From positions 1 through 47,017 of the IMG/VR virus record IMGVR_UViG_3300036760_000876: 47,017 nt of DNA. The stretch is one strand, 5' to 3'. The notes beneath the pieces are model-generated. The model saw only the letters and a program-made list of their open reading frames with translations. It had not been told where the DNA came from and did no database searches. This document shows positions 18,157 to 26,263 of this stretch, one piece after another. A program made the position numbers and the translations under genes. This DNA is from a virus. Each line of letters begins with the position of its first letter. The first letter of the stretch is position 1.

Positions 18157-19386
18157 ATGCAGAAGGAAATCAAATCCAAGATTCTGAAGACGGAACCGGT
18201 GAAATGGAAATCCCTTGAAATCATCCAGCCCAAAAATTTCAAGGAAATGTCGAAGGAATCCTATTCGAGGCTTAGGGAATCGTTGATAAAAAATGATTTT
18301 TGCCAGCCGATGAATGTTTGGCAGCACAACGGGAAGATACATTGTCTTGACGGACATCACCGGATCAAGGTCATGACTGAACTTGAAAAGGAGGGGTACA
18401 AGATACCTGAGAAGCTACCGGCAAATTTCATAAAGGTTCGGAATAGGAAGGAAGCTGCCAAGCTTATTCTGATTTACTCGAGCATATATGCAAATATTTT
18501 AGGAGATTCCCTTTATGAATTCATGTCCACTGAGGGCCTCTCTCTCGATGATATCAAGATGGACGTGGAATTGCCTGAGATCGACTTTGAGAAGTTTGAG
18601 ATGGAGTTCTTCGATAAATCTAACGGCGGTGGAGCGAATCAGGAGAATGAGGTCGAGCCCACATCCGAAAAAGAGTTTGATCTATTGGCCTTCGATTACT
18701 ATTATTTTGAGTTCTCTGGCGGAAAGGATAGCACGCTTGCCATGTTGAAGATGATCCCAATTTTGAAAGGAGCCAAAAAAGAATACGAGGCCGTGTTTGT
18801 CAATACAGGCGCGGAATTGCCCGATCTTCAATTTCATGTCATGCAGTTCTGCCTTAAACGAGAGATCCCCATTTCGATTTTGTCCCCGAAAGAGAGCATT
18901 GTTCATCATTACCTCAGAAAAAAGAAACTGCCGGATCCAATCTTCAGGGAGTGTATGCACGAATTCATTTACAAGCCGATTGATAACCATGTGGGCCAAT
19001 ATATCAAGGATGGAAAACGGGTGTTGGGGATCAGGGGCGGGCGTGGTGACCAGAAGACAACCAAGAGCAAGGCTGGAAAGCTCCAAGAGATAGAAAGAAA
19101 TGGGCTTAAATATCTACTTTATTCTCCTCTCTATGATTTGCCACAGGATCAATATGATGAGGAGTTAACCAAGATCGAGAAATGGGCAGGATATGAAAAA
19201 GGTTTTATTCGTACCGCTTGCTGGTTTTGTCCGTTTACTCATCCCGATCAGTGGGATGCACTCAAAGAAAATTATCCACTTGTATTCGGTTCACTCGTTG
19301 AAATGAACCAGATCTGCAAAATGCCGAACCACAAGGGGGACGGCAATTACAAACGCCACCAAGCTTATTTCAAAAAATATTGGTGA
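18157..19386 (+). CDS. ParB-like/PAPS-reductase-like fusion protein (IbrB-IbrA type)
   Basis: A 409-residue protein with AGGGAG about 5 bases before ATG 18157. Residues 18-75 are a ParB/sulfiredoxin-like domain with LDGHHR at 64-69. Residues 175-365 are an adenine-nucleotide alpha-hydrolase domain of the PAPS reductase/DndC class: the PP-loop SGGKDS at 187-192, VNTGAELPD at 215-223, and Cys266, Cys355-x2-Cys358 and Cys387 as possible metal-cluster ligands. In other mobile elements these two domains occur as adjacent genes (IbrB and IbrA, regulators in E. coli; DndC acts in DNA phosphorothioation). Here they are one protein. The substrate is unknown; ATP-dependent sulfur chemistry or nucleic-acid-linked regulation is the likely theme. 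It lies directly downstream of the fibre, a usual accessory-gene site. Confidence 0.75.
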   Translation: MQKEIKSKILKTEPVKWKSLEIIQPKNFKEMSKESYSRLRESLIKNDFCQPMNVWQHNGKIHCLDGHHRIKVMTELEKEGYKIPEKLPANFIKVRNRKEAAKLILIYSSIYANILGDSLYEFMSTEGLSLDDIKMDVELPEIDFEKFEMEFFDKSNGGGANQENEVEPTSEKEFDLLAFDYYYFEFSGGKDSTLAMLKMIPILKGAKKEYEAVFVNTGAELPDLQFHVMQFCLKREIPISILSPKESIVHHYLRKKKLPDPIFRECMHEFIYKPIDNHVGQYIKDGKRVLGIRGGRGDQKTTKSKAGKLQEIERNGLKYLLYSPLYDLPQDQYDEELTKIEKWAGYEKGFIRTACWFCPFTHPDQWDALKENYPLVFGSLVEMNQICKMPNHKGDGNYKRHQAYFKKYW

Positions 19387-19786
19387 ACTGGTATTCCTTA
19401 GAGGTCAAGAGTTTCCCGAGAACCCCGTTTCTTGCACAGGATGGGGAAAAATCACAGAGGATGATTTCATTGATCTTGTTCTCTCGGATGATTTCCAGAA
19501 CTCTTTCCGCACCCCGTAGAAAGAGATTTGTCAATTCCTTTCCGGTCACATTTTTTCTTTCCTTCTTGTCTGCGCAAGTCTCATAAATTCTGCCTTTGCG
19601 GGTTTTCACGGGTGGACGTGGACAGGGAAGTCCTCCAAGCATTTCCGGGCAAGCCTTGAATACTCTGCATTTTCCGGCTTGTTCATTTTTTAGTATTTGA
19701 CGAACCAATGTTGGTATATGGGCTTTTTTTGCGTGCCACCTACAGATGTCGCCGCACAAACAGGCTGAAACCAAAATTTTTTTCAT
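19370..19786 (-). CDS. TudS/DUF523 family protein, putative thiouracil desulfidase
   Basis: A 138-residue protein with GGAGG upstream of its ATG. Family signatures are present in order: VSACLCGDICR (Cys9, Cys11, Cys15), CPEMLGGLPCPRPP (Cys46), a GAERVLEI helix and SPSC at 114-117 (Cys117). DUF523 proteins studied so far bind a [4Fe-4S] cluster with three Cys and remove sulfur from thiouracil (TudS). The usual SPSCG is SPSCA here, and extra Cys at 11, 40, 55 and 111 are notable. The gene is convergent with and overlaps the ParB-PAPS gene by 17 bases, so the two may interfere or share a terminator-free boundary. Desulfidase activity is inferred from family only. Confidence 0.75.
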   Translation of the reverse strand: MKKILVSACLCGDICRWHAKKAHIPTLVRQILKNEQAGKCRVFKACPEMLGGLPCPRPPVKTRKGRIYETCADKKERKNVTGKELTNLFLRGAERVLEIIRENKINEIILCDFSPSCARNGVLGKLLTSKEYQFTNIF

Positions 19787-20142
19787 GACCTACCTCCCTT
19801 CTTTTTTTAAAGATTAAATCTGTATCTATATAAATGTCAAGTCTAATCAGTATGTTATAGATGCGTTAATTTGCAAATATTGGCGCGGCTTCAGATGTTT
19901 CAATAACACAAGGACCTTGAATATTAAGAACTGGCGAATGCATATACTGAAGTCTCAAATACTAAACAACCAAGTTTTAGCCCACTTTTTATCATCTTAC
20001 TCCAAACAACCCACTTTTTAATCTGATTGTGAAAAAATAGTTTTGTAATGATTTCAATAACATAGCATAGATTATACAAACCATATAAAATAACCCTTGA
20101 CAAGTAATATACATTATGATAGATTATAATCAAGAGGATGAG
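19787..20142. other. AT-rich divergent intergenic region
   Basis: No protein is supported here. The region separates the leftward TudS-like gene from the rightward accessory operon, so it should hold divergent promoters. CCCACTTTTTA occurs twice, at about 19981 and 20011, each preceded by a Cys/Ala-rich AACAA-type stretch, and could be a regulator site. Confidence 0.4.
20097..20125 (+). promoter_or_regulatory. Candidate sigma70 promoter of the accessory operon
   Basis: TTGACA at 20097-20102, a 17-base spacer and TAGATT at 20120-20125. The -35 is perfect and the -10 matches four of six. It lies 18 bases before the start of the 60-residue gene. Confidence 0.4.
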
Positions 20143-20325
20143 ATGAGAGCAAAAGAAATTAAAAAAGAGTTTGAAAGAGATGATCGAGAGGCGGGGATGG
20201 AAAAACTACTCCACCTCTCCTATGATGCGCTTGCTGACGGTGGGCGACATCACCGGGAACGGATCGCCCGGAAAGTAGTTGACCCGGAAATCGCCGCAAT
20301 TTTTGCGAGGCTGTATGCAAACTGA
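20143..20325 (+). CDS. Small charged protein of unknown function
   Basis: ATG 20143 is chosen because AGAGG lies 5 bases upstream; an in-frame ATG at 20116 has no such site. The 60-residue product is helical and highly charged (MRAKEIKKEFERDDREAGMEK), ending VVDPEIAAIFARLYAN. No family is recognised. It is first in the rightward accessory group. Confidence 0.5.
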   Translation: MRAKEIKKEFERDDREAGMEKLLHLSYDALADGGRHHRERIARKVVDPEIAAIFARLYAN

Positions 20326-20429
20326 AGTGGCTCCAGTTTTCGGGCAGGAAATGCCCCCAGATGGTGGAACATCCGGTCTGGAGCCGGAAACATTATAACC
20401 CAAAACCAAAAACGAAAGGAGAAGAAAGT

Positions 20430-21701
20430 ATGAAACCAGAAAAAAGAGCACAGCAAATCAAAGAAAAAATCAGCAAAATCGTAGCGGACAAATCACAGGT
20501 AATCGCGTCCTACCACGTGAGCGACAACTCCGTGCAGGCGGAATTGAGGTTGTGCGCAGAGTGGGAAATCAGCGTACTCGTGGATGAGATTAATTACCCA
20601 CGGGATCTCAATCCAGACCTACCCAACAAAGATCTCTGGCAGCAAATGTGTGATCTGGCTTGGGAGATCAAAAAAATCTCCACGCTGATAGAGCGCAGAG
20701 TACCGGAGGGCTACGGGTCGCAGATGATCCCCATTAATGCCCGGACCAAAACCGGACCGGAGAAACGAGCAGAGGCAAAAAACATCTGGCTGATCGAGAC
20801 CGGCAAACAGTTTTTGGCGAATTATAAAGCGGTCACCGGCAAAAAACACCTCGCCGAAATCCGGAGACAGATAACCGATCTCCAAACCCAACAGAAAAAC
20901 CTCCTCCCAAAACTCCGGGAATCCAACAGTCTCTACCTATCTGGCAAAAAAACCGAGAGGGATGAGTTGGCACAGAAAAACGCCGAGGCTATCAAATCCG
21001 GGAAATTTTGGGAGGCAGATAAGGACACCCTGAAAGGGTATTTCCACCCCCCATTTGATAAAAATTACCTGGCGGATGTTTCTGAAAAATGGAGGGCGGC
21101 ACTCTTTTTGGAATGTGAATCCATCTCCTATAAATGGGGAGATAGAAACTGGGGACATAAACTCGGAGGAACCGGACGAGGGTATCTCTGTGGGATCGAC
21201 AATAACGGTGATGAGTGGGGGCACCGGGTTGAGAATCTTCCTCAATCTCGGGATAATTATGATAATGCCGGACTCGATAGCACCGTTGAGGAGGCAATGG
21301 CAAATCTGTTTGAGATCACCCAAACCAATCTTGCCACCTGCCAGCGCCAGGGGGATTTGTTGTTTTGCCCGGAGGAGATCCCGGGGGAGAGGATTGTTTG
21401 CGAAAATTGTGGACAGACCTGGAATGGGGAATATTGGGACTGCAATCGGCGCTGTATCCATTGCGGCATGACCCCGCCATACATTAACGGCCCCAAAGCC
21501 CTCCCCGCCGTGGAGATCCACCCCGAAGAAAAATGGACCCCCCGAAAATCCCATGAGATCACGAGCCCCAGCCTCCAGCGGAATGGACCGTATTTTCGGG
21601 CGGACCATGAGATCATCGTATCCCATACGAGTCACCCGACCGTAATTCTTCCCGCCGGGGAATATCGGTTGTATTCTTTGAGGATTGCGGATGCAGATTG
21701 A
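20430..21701 (+). CDS. Zinc-ribbon protein of unknown function (423 aa)
   Basis: GGAGAAG lies 7-13 bases before ATG 20430; the earlier in-frame start is unsupported. The N-terminal half is helical (KISTLIERRVPEG; LQTQQKNLLPKLRES). The C-terminal part has RQGDLLFCPEEIP, then a zinc ribbon with Cys324-x2-Cys327 and a CNRRCIHCG pair near 337-347, then SHEITSPS and SHPTVILPAGEYRLYSLR. The RQGD...SHxI...HxxHxxIxLPxGxYxV pattern resembles a small protein family I have seen in actinobacterial and phage genomes, here interrupted by the ribbon. Its function is unknown to me. A 60-residue gene precedes it and a radical SAM operon follows. Confidence 0.6.
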   Translation: MKPEKRAQQIKEKISKIVADKSQVIASYHVSDNSVQAELRLCAEWEISVLVDEINYPRDLNPDLPNKDLWQQMCDLAWEIKKISTLIERRVPEGYGSQMIPINARTKTGPEKRAEAKNIWLIETGKQFLANYKAVTGKKHLAEIRRQITDLQTQQKNLLPKLRESNSLYLSGKKTERDELAQKNAEAIKSGKFWEADKDTLKGYFHPPFDKNYLADVSEKWRAALFLECESISYKWGDRNWGHKLGGTGRGYLCGIDNNGDEWGHRVENLPQSRDNYDNAGLDSTVEEAMANLFEITQTNLATCQRQGDLLFCPEEIPGERIVCENCGQTWNGEYWDCNRRCIHCGMTPPYINGPKALPAVEIHPEEKWTPRKSHEITSPSLQRNGPYFRADHEIIVSHTSHPTVILPAGEYRLYSLRIADAD

Positions 21702-21727
21702 GCAAGCAGTTTAATTATTGAGAAATC

Positions 21728-21756
21728 CCGGGCTGTCTCTCCGAGAGGTGGCCCGG
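21728..21756 (+). promoter_or_regulatory. Stem-loop in the leader of the radical SAM operon
   Basis: CCGGGC (21728-21733) pairs with GCCCGG (21751-21756), and inside it CTCT pairs with AGAG around a 3-base loop. No T-run follows, so it is not a simple terminator. It may be the structured 5' leader of the two-gene operon starting at 21820. Confidence 0.45.
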
Positions 21757-21819
21757 CTTATGAGATGGAAAGGAAGGGAACGAGTGAGATAAATCGAATC
21801 CAAAGCAAGGAGGAAAATC

Positions 21820-22248
21820 ATGGAAAAGAAAAGGATTGCACCACAAATCAGGGAAACGGCCACGGACTGGTATAAGGAGAATTTTTCAACCACAAACGCG
21901 GGGGTGGTCTTCATCCTGGAAAGCTTCCCGGAACTTTACAAACGGGTCATGCTGGAGATCAAGGAGAAAAAGTTTATCCGTGGCGAACTCCTGTTGATAA
22001 TAGACGTCTACAACGCCACGGCACTCACTCCCGGAATGCCTATGCTTGAGGCCCAGGTGTCGGACGGAATCGCATTGGACGGGCTGGATAAAAAATGGGA
22101 GATCAACGCGGAGGCGCTTATAAAAAAGGTAGAGTCATTGACCTCATTTCAGTCCACCGTCTTGGAGATTTGGGCCAATGGCTATTGGTATGCCCAGCAA
22201 GGAAAAGAGTTGCGCGACCTGGAAGAGTATGCTAAAGAATTACTATGA
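21820..22248 (+). CDS. Protein of unknown function, partner of the radical SAM gene
   Basis: A 142-residue soluble protein with AAGGAGG well placed before ATG 21820. It is helical (IRETATDWYKENF; LYKRVMLEIKEKKF) without recognisable motifs. It overlaps the radical SAM gene by ATGA, so the two are translationally coupled and probably work together, perhaps as a substrate or partner. ATAL/TPGMPMLEAQV at mid-length may be a surface loop. Confidence 0.6.
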   Translation: MEKKRIAPQIRETATDWYKENFSTTNAGVVFILESFPELYKRVMLEIKEKKFIRGELLLIIDVYNATALTPGMPMLEAQVSDGIALDGLDKKWEINAEALIKKVESLTSFQSTVLEIWANGYWYAQQGKELRDLEEYAKELL

Positions 22249-23033
22249 AACCAATCTATGAACCGGGAAATAAAGCCCGTGAATATTCACCCATGGCTCT
22301 TAATATCTACATAAATGGTTGCCCCCATAAGTGCCGTTATTGTTTTTCTCCGAGAGTTACTTTTAACTCAAATTATTTTTCTTCAACCCCCGAACCTCGC
22401 ACCAATCTCATTCTTCTCTTAGAGAAGCAATTAAAAAAAGAGACTATCAATGCCCAAGTTCTCCTCTCTTTTATCGGAGATCCCTACAACTCTGAGGAGA
22501 AGAAGCACCGAATAACCCGGCAGGTCTTGGAAATACTTCTTGCCAACAAAGTCCCGGTTGCTATACTCACAAAGGATGGCAAGAATTGTCTTGATGACAT
22601 CGATCTTTTCAAACGGTTCGACGGCCACATCAAAGTTGGGGCATCCCTGACATTCATCGAGAATAAAGATTCTCTCGAATGGGAACCCGGGGCATCTCTA
22701 CCTAATGAAAGATTTGATGCCTTAAAAGAACTCCATCGAAACGGAATTAAGACATGGGCCAGCTTAGAGCCTGTCATTGATCCAGAGCAAACCGTGAGGA
22801 TCATCGAAGAGACCCATGAATATGTCGATCATTACAAGGTCGGCAAGATAAACCATATGAAGGAGATCGAGGCAAGGGTTGACTGGCTCAAATTCTTGGA
22901 AGAGGTTGTAATATTTTTGAGACGGATTCAGAAACCATACTATATCAAGCATTCTCTTCAGATCCATAATAGATCAATCCAGTTCAGGCCGGAGGAGATT
23001 GACCAGGATCATTTATGTGTCCCGTCGTTTTGA
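22245..23033 (+). CDS. Radical SAM protein, SPL-like
   Basis: A 262-residue protein with the radical SAM cluster motif C26-x3-C30-x2-C33 in GCPHKCRYCF. LLSFIGDPYN at about 77-86 and WASLEPVIDP are typical of spore photoproduct lyase-like and phage-encoded radical SAM proteins. Such enzymes cleave S-adenosylmethionine to a radical and act on diverse substrates, including nucleic acids. It is shorter than SplB (about 340 aa), and the N-terminal MKPIYEPGNKAREYSPMALN is like stand-alone homologues. The substrate is unknown. It is the last gene before the attachment site. Confidence 0.8.
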   Translation: MKPIYEPGNKAREYSPMALNIYINGCPHKCRYCFSPRVTFNSNYFSSTPEPRTNLILLLEKQLKKETINAQVLLSFIGDPYNSEEKKHRITRQVLEILLANKVPVAILTKDGKNCLDDIDLFKRFDGHIKVGASLTFIENKDSLEWEPGASLPNERFDALKELHRNGIKTWASLEPVIDPEQTVRIIEETHEYVDHYKVGKINHMKEIEARVDWLKFLEEVVIFLRRIQKPYYIKHSLQIHNRSIQFRPEEIDQDHLCVPSF

Positions 23034-23544
23034 GGGCCCGCAAAATCTTTACCATAGCCAGAGTTTGAGAGGTAGAAGGTCTAATCCGAGATCGTTCTCA
23101 GATAATTCTTGACATCATTTCTGATGATATTAATATGGTAAGAATGGCTATATCTTGATTATAATGGCATCTAACATATTGTTAACACAAATAAAATTTT
23201 AGTAGACGCTGTCCTCTCACGTCGGTAACAGGGGTTCGAATCCCCTTGGGACCACCACCAAAAATCCATCAATAATATCGGCTAAATGCCCATAGGAAGC
23301 CTATTTGAGCCTCTTTCAAGTTCTCAAATTTCAAATCCTCGATTATGTCAGATTTTGGCAGATACTGGCCTGAATCTGAACCATTGGCTATGATGTGGCT
23401 ATACCTTGAAAATACCCGAAGCTAAAATCGGCGTTTTAAGGCCATTGATTTCCCAATTCCGGCCACCACTACCTCAGACATGGATGGAGGGGTGATCTCT
23501 TTAAATAGCCTATCCAGCGTTAAAACTATATAGGGAAACATGGC
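23034..23544. other. Attachment-site region without genes
   Basis: This 511-base stretch holds the tRNA-derived core (23204-23257) and no convincing ORF. A candidate promoter TTGACA (23109-23114), 16 bases, TAATAT (23131-23136) points rightward. To the right of the core, ATAGG/CCTAT pentamers recur at 23292, 23300, 23509, 23530 and 23544. Confidence 0.5.
23204..23257 (+). other. attP: attP core: 3' part of a tRNA-Glu(CUC) gene
   Basis: The sequence contains an anticodon loop CTCTCAC (CTC, Glu), the T arm AGGGGTTCGAATCCCCT at 23230-23246, the 3' acceptor strand TGGGACC (23247-23253), discriminator A and CCA (23255-23257). No matching 5' acceptor (GGTCCCA) or complete D arm precedes it, so it is not a whole tRNA. 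Temperate phages commonly carry the 3' end of their target tRNA as the recombination core. The integrase gene is 290 bases away. Confidence 0.8.
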
Positions 23545-23548
23545 CTAT
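23292..23548. repeat. Candidate integrase arm-type sites (ATAGG/CCTAT)
   Basis: ATAGG at 23292 and 23530 and CCTAT at 23300, 23509 and 23544 lie between the core and the integrase gene; the first pair forms ATAGG-AAG-CCTAT. Tyrosine integrases bind short repeated arm sites beside the core. The motif is short, so this is tentative. Confidence 0.3.
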
Positions 23549-24654
23549 CTATCTTTATGCCCGAAGTCCAGAATATCCTCTTCGATTCGGTCCGTGGGGA
23601 TGGCGTGGGTGTAGCGATCGGTAATGGCCAGGGAGAAATGACCGGCCCTCTCCTTGACAAGTTTGGTGGGCACCCCCTTTTCGAGCAGATAGGAAATGTA
23701 GGTATGCCTGAGGGAATGGAGAGTCAATGATTCGGAGAGGCCCAGGGCGCGGGATACCATCTTGAAGGCCCTGGAGATTGATTCTGGCCTGGTTACTGGA
23801 TCAAGAATATAACCCCGTTTGACACGTCTTTGGAGATCATTCATGAGGGATTTGTGTATGCCGACTATCCTGTGTTTCTGGCCCTTGCCCATGAGGTGAA
23901 TTTGTCTCAGGTGGAGTTTAATATTTTCTGGCCTCAAGGAGCATAATTCAGACCGTCTGAGCCCAGTGTAGATGAGAATCTGGATGATGAACTCAAAATC
24001 TCCATGGAGCCAGTGGCGATATTTCTTCATCCCTTCGAAGTAGAGTTTGATCTCATCAGGATAGAGACACCTCGGGATTCGAGATTTCGGCTCTCTGAGA
24101 AGTTTGAGGCTACGGGCCGGGTTTTCTTTGATCCATTTCTTGCTCACCGCAATATCAAGATATTTCCTGAGCGCCTTCAGGTCCTGGTTGATGGTTGACG
24201 GGGTGACGGTCCTTTTCCTGTCTGCTCGGTAGGTTTCGATTATCTCCGGAGTGATCTTTGCAACGGGGATCTCTTTGAAGTGATCCTCCAGAACATCCCC
24301 TTTGTATAGATTTGCCATATGCGAGTGCATCGATGGGGATTGGGCCTTCGATTGGGTTTCATAGTCCATCCGTAACTCTGAAAGAAAATGATCTTCTATC
24401 GGACCGACCTGATCAAAGAATAGGCGGGCCTCATCCCTGGTAACGATTCCCAAATTGATGGCCCTCATCAGGTCTTGCCGGGTGAGTTCGTTTCGGCGGG
24501 AAAGAGTCTCGATCTTCATCACATCGGGGAGGATTTCTTTAAGGATGGTCTTCGATTTCGAGGCCTTGTATTTCTCTTTGTTTGTAGCGTCTGGAAAGTA
24601 GAGCCGCCAGTAGATCCGGTGGCCAATGGAGGACATCTTTTGGATGGTAGCCAT
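23545..24654 (-). CDS. int: Tyrosine integrase
   Basis: A 369-residue protein with the complete tyrosine recombinase signature: Arg233 (TGLRRSEL), Lys257 in the beta hairpin (LMGKGQK), His313-x2-Arg316 (HSLRHTY), His339 (AGHFS) and Tyr348 (DRYTH). The core-binding SAM-like helices lie at about 105-185. It should recombine attP at 23204-23257 with a tRNA-Glu gene. It is the last gene of the leftward operon, starting 6 bases after the lipoprotein stop with no clear ribosome-binding site, so expression is probably coupled to the lysogeny operon. Confidence 0.95.
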   Translation of the reverse strand: MATIQKMSSIGHRIYWRLYFPDATNKEKYKASKSKTILKEILPDVMKIETLSRRNELTRQDLMRAINLGIVTRDEARLFFDQVGPIEDHFLSELRMDYETQSKAQSPSMHSHMANLYKGDVLEDHFKEIPVAKITPEIIETYRADRKRTVTPSTINQDLKALRKYLDIAVSKKWIKENPARSLKLLREPKSRIPRCLYPDEIKLYFEGMKKYRHWLHGDFEFIIQILIYTGLRRSELCSLRPENIKLHLRQIHLMGKGQKHRIVGIHKSLMNDLQRRVKRGYILDPVTRPESISRAFKMVSRALGLSESLTLHSLRHTYISYLLEKGVPTKLVKERAGHFSLAITDRYTHAIPTDRIEEDILDFGHKDR

Positions 24655-24660
24655 AGGTGA

Positions 24661-25131
24661 TTATTGCTGATATCGTTCTATTTCTTTCCACTCATAACCC
24701 TGACTTGCTATGCATTCATCAACATCTTCCTGTCTCTTGCGGGGTGCTTTCGAATAGCCCTTGGTTTCCATGCACCTTGCGACGGATAAGCCTCCCGTTG
24801 CTTCAACTGTGGCGGCTGCGGCTGTTAGTGCTATGCCCACAAAAGGTATGAAGAATCCCATGCTAAGCGCGTTTGAGATGTTTTTTTTGTACCGATCTCT
24901 TTCAATGCTTATATTTAAGCAAATATCATAATCTTTATGTGACTCTTCATCGGTAATGCTGTCCTTTATCCAATCAGGTCCATGACATTCTCGATAGATT
25001 TTTTGGATCTGTTCAGATGGAACTTCTTTTCCGTCCTTAAGTAAAACCCATCGCGTTTTGCTTTGAGTGTGAGTGCATCCAATGACTAAAGCTCCTAACA
25101 CCATTGCCACCACAATGATTCTTCCTATCAT
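24661..25131 (-). CDS. Putative lipoprotein, lysogenic conversion candidate
   Basis: The start at 25131 is chosen for GGAGGA 8 bases upstream. The product of 156 residues begins MIGRIIVVAMVLGALVIGC, a signal sequence ending in a lipobox (LVIGC) with Thr at +2, so it should be lipidated and go to a membrane. A second hydrophobic stretch (SMGFFIPFVGIALTAAAA) lies near 90-110. Several Cys occur in the mature part. It sits between repressor and integrase in the leftward operon, so it is likely made in the lysogen; superinfection exclusion or another surface change is possible. Confidence 0.6.
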   Translation of the reverse strand: MIGRIIVVAMVLGALVIGCTHTQSKTRWVLLKDGKEVPSEQIQKIYRECHGPDWIKDSITDEESHKDYDICLNISIERDRYKKNISNALSMGFFIPFVGIALTAAAATVEATGGLSVARCMETKGYSKAPRKRQEDVDECIASQGYEWKEIERYQQ

Positions 25132-25167
25132 TTCTGTCTCCTCCATTACCTTCATATTCCAATGGTT

Positions 25168-25365
25168 TCATATCTTCTTCTCCGGCAAATCGTCCGGCCC
25201 TGTCAATATTCTCACGGTTGTTGGCTCTTCCCCTTCCGGCTGAAGGCGGTATAGTGTCACGGACAGTTCGAATCTCATCCTCTCCGGGTTCCATCCGGTC
25301 CTGACCGTGGCGGCGATATTGGCATCTGAAAAATTGGGGGCATCTCCTTTAATGCTTTTCTTCAT
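25168..25365 (-). CDS. Small protein of unknown function
   Basis: A 65-residue protein (MKKSIKGDAPNFSDANIAATV..., ending GPDDLPEKKI) in the leftward operon between the exported protein and lipoprotein genes. Two short strands (RMRFELSVTLYRL; PTTVRILTG) suggest a small beta domain. The ribosome-binding site is weak. No family is recognised. Confidence 0.45.
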   Translation of the reverse strand: MKKSIKGDAPNFSDANIAATVRTGWNPERMRFELSVTLYRLQPEGEEPTTVRILTGPDDLPEKKI

Positions 25366-25430
25366 TTCAGTTCCATCTTAGATTATTCTTATTTATTAAA
25401 ATGGGGACCATGAATCTTTTCCTACAATCA

Positions 25431-26030
25431 TCACAATTTATTTTTTGTCTTTTCAACATCTTTTTCTTTTAATTTTTGAACTTCGCGCTTAATAGGGAGA
25501 TAACTATATACCAATGTTCCATTTATCCCTCTCTTTTCCATATCATCATACCATAGGGTGATTTCTATCATATTATTTATAGTCCACTCATAATGCATCC
25601 CGATTTTAGCATTCGGATTAATCTTCAATACAAGAGGTATTGTTTTATGTGGTTTCCCATATTTAGATATTAAGGATTTGAATAGAATATCAAAATTATT
25701 TGGGCATTCTAAGGTGTATTTTGGAAAATCAACAGATCCCTCATAAAACTTACCGGATTCCGAAAAATTGAATCTATACTGGGTGACTTTCACTTCTCCA
25801 ATTTTCCCCCAATCGCTTTTTTCAAAATCCGGCATGAAGGATATCCAGTCCTCAAAGTCAAGAAGATAAATATTCGGTATGGAATTGAGCATTTCTTTGA
25901 TCTTCTCTTTTATGGTTCCCCATTTCAAACCACAAAATCCATCCGGGGCTTTCTGTGCCCATGTAATATTCGAAAAGACTAATGTAGTAATTAGGAAAGC
26001 AATTATTGCTGTAATACTTCTTCTTCTCAT
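25431..26030 (-). CDS. Exported protein of unknown function
   Basis: ATG 26030 has GGAGG 8 bases upstream, better than the ATG at 26045. The 199-residue product starts with a signal peptide (MRRRSITAIIAFLITTLVF, cleavage after TWA/QKA), then GFCGLKWGTIKEKI, a motif seen in small periplasmic proteins of Desulfobacterota-like bacteria. The C-terminus is Lys-rich. It overlaps the preceding S24-domain gene by 4 bases. It is likely expressed from the repressor operon in lysogens. Confidence 0.6.
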   Translation of the reverse strand: MRRRSITAIIAFLITTLVFSNITWAQKAPDGFCGLKWGTIKEKIKEMLNSIPNIYLLDFEDWISFMPDFEKSDWGKIGEVKVTQYRFNFSESGKFYEGSVDFPKYTLECPNNFDILFKSLISKYGKPHKTIPLVLKINPNAKIGMHYEWTINNMIEITLWYDDMEKRGINGTLVYSYLPIKREVQKLKEKDVEKTKNKL

Positions 26031-26263
26031 CTCAATGACCTCCATATCCAGATACCCTTTCCTATGATCGGGTACGGATCATCTGGATCGATATTTTCAA
26101 CATCCTCGATCCCTGAGCTTATGATCAATATATTTCCCTTTCTTTCGACCTTTCTAATAATACTCCCATTCTCTTTTCTGATCGCGCAGATGGCCGTCCT
26201 TTTTATTTCCTTATCACTCCGGTCTATGCAAATCACATCGCCGATCTTTATAAATGGCTCCAT
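26027..26263 (-). CDS. Orphan S24 peptidase-like domain (repressor C-terminal half)
   Basis: A 78-residue protein starting MEPFIKIGDVICIDRSD and ending PIIGKGIWIWRSLR. It aligns by eye along its length with residues 172-252 of the repressor encoded at 26508-27266 (SMKPIMGPGDVVIIDRDD ... VIGRVIWCSKKL). It has no HTH. The codon just before ATG is AGC (Ser), so the S-M-x-P catalytic motif survives in DNA, but an in-frame TAA six codons upstream ends the frame. AAGGGAG lies about 3-9 bases upstream, so translation as a free domain is plausible. It may be a repressor remnant or a dimerising modulator. Confidence 0.6.
   Translation of the reverse strand: MEPFIKIGDVICIDRSDKEIKRTAICAIRKENGSIIRKVERKGNILIISSGIEDVENIDPDDPYPIIGKGIWIWRSLR

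Noticed and set aside
20937-21635. Leftward 232-codon frame
   Set aside because: It is antisense to the 423-residue gene, has no ribosome-binding site and a Pro/Ile-rich composition typical of shadow frames.
23204-23257. A complete tRNA gene
   Set aside because: Only the anticodon-to-CCA part is present; the 5' acceptor strand and full D arm are missing, so it is reported as the att core.
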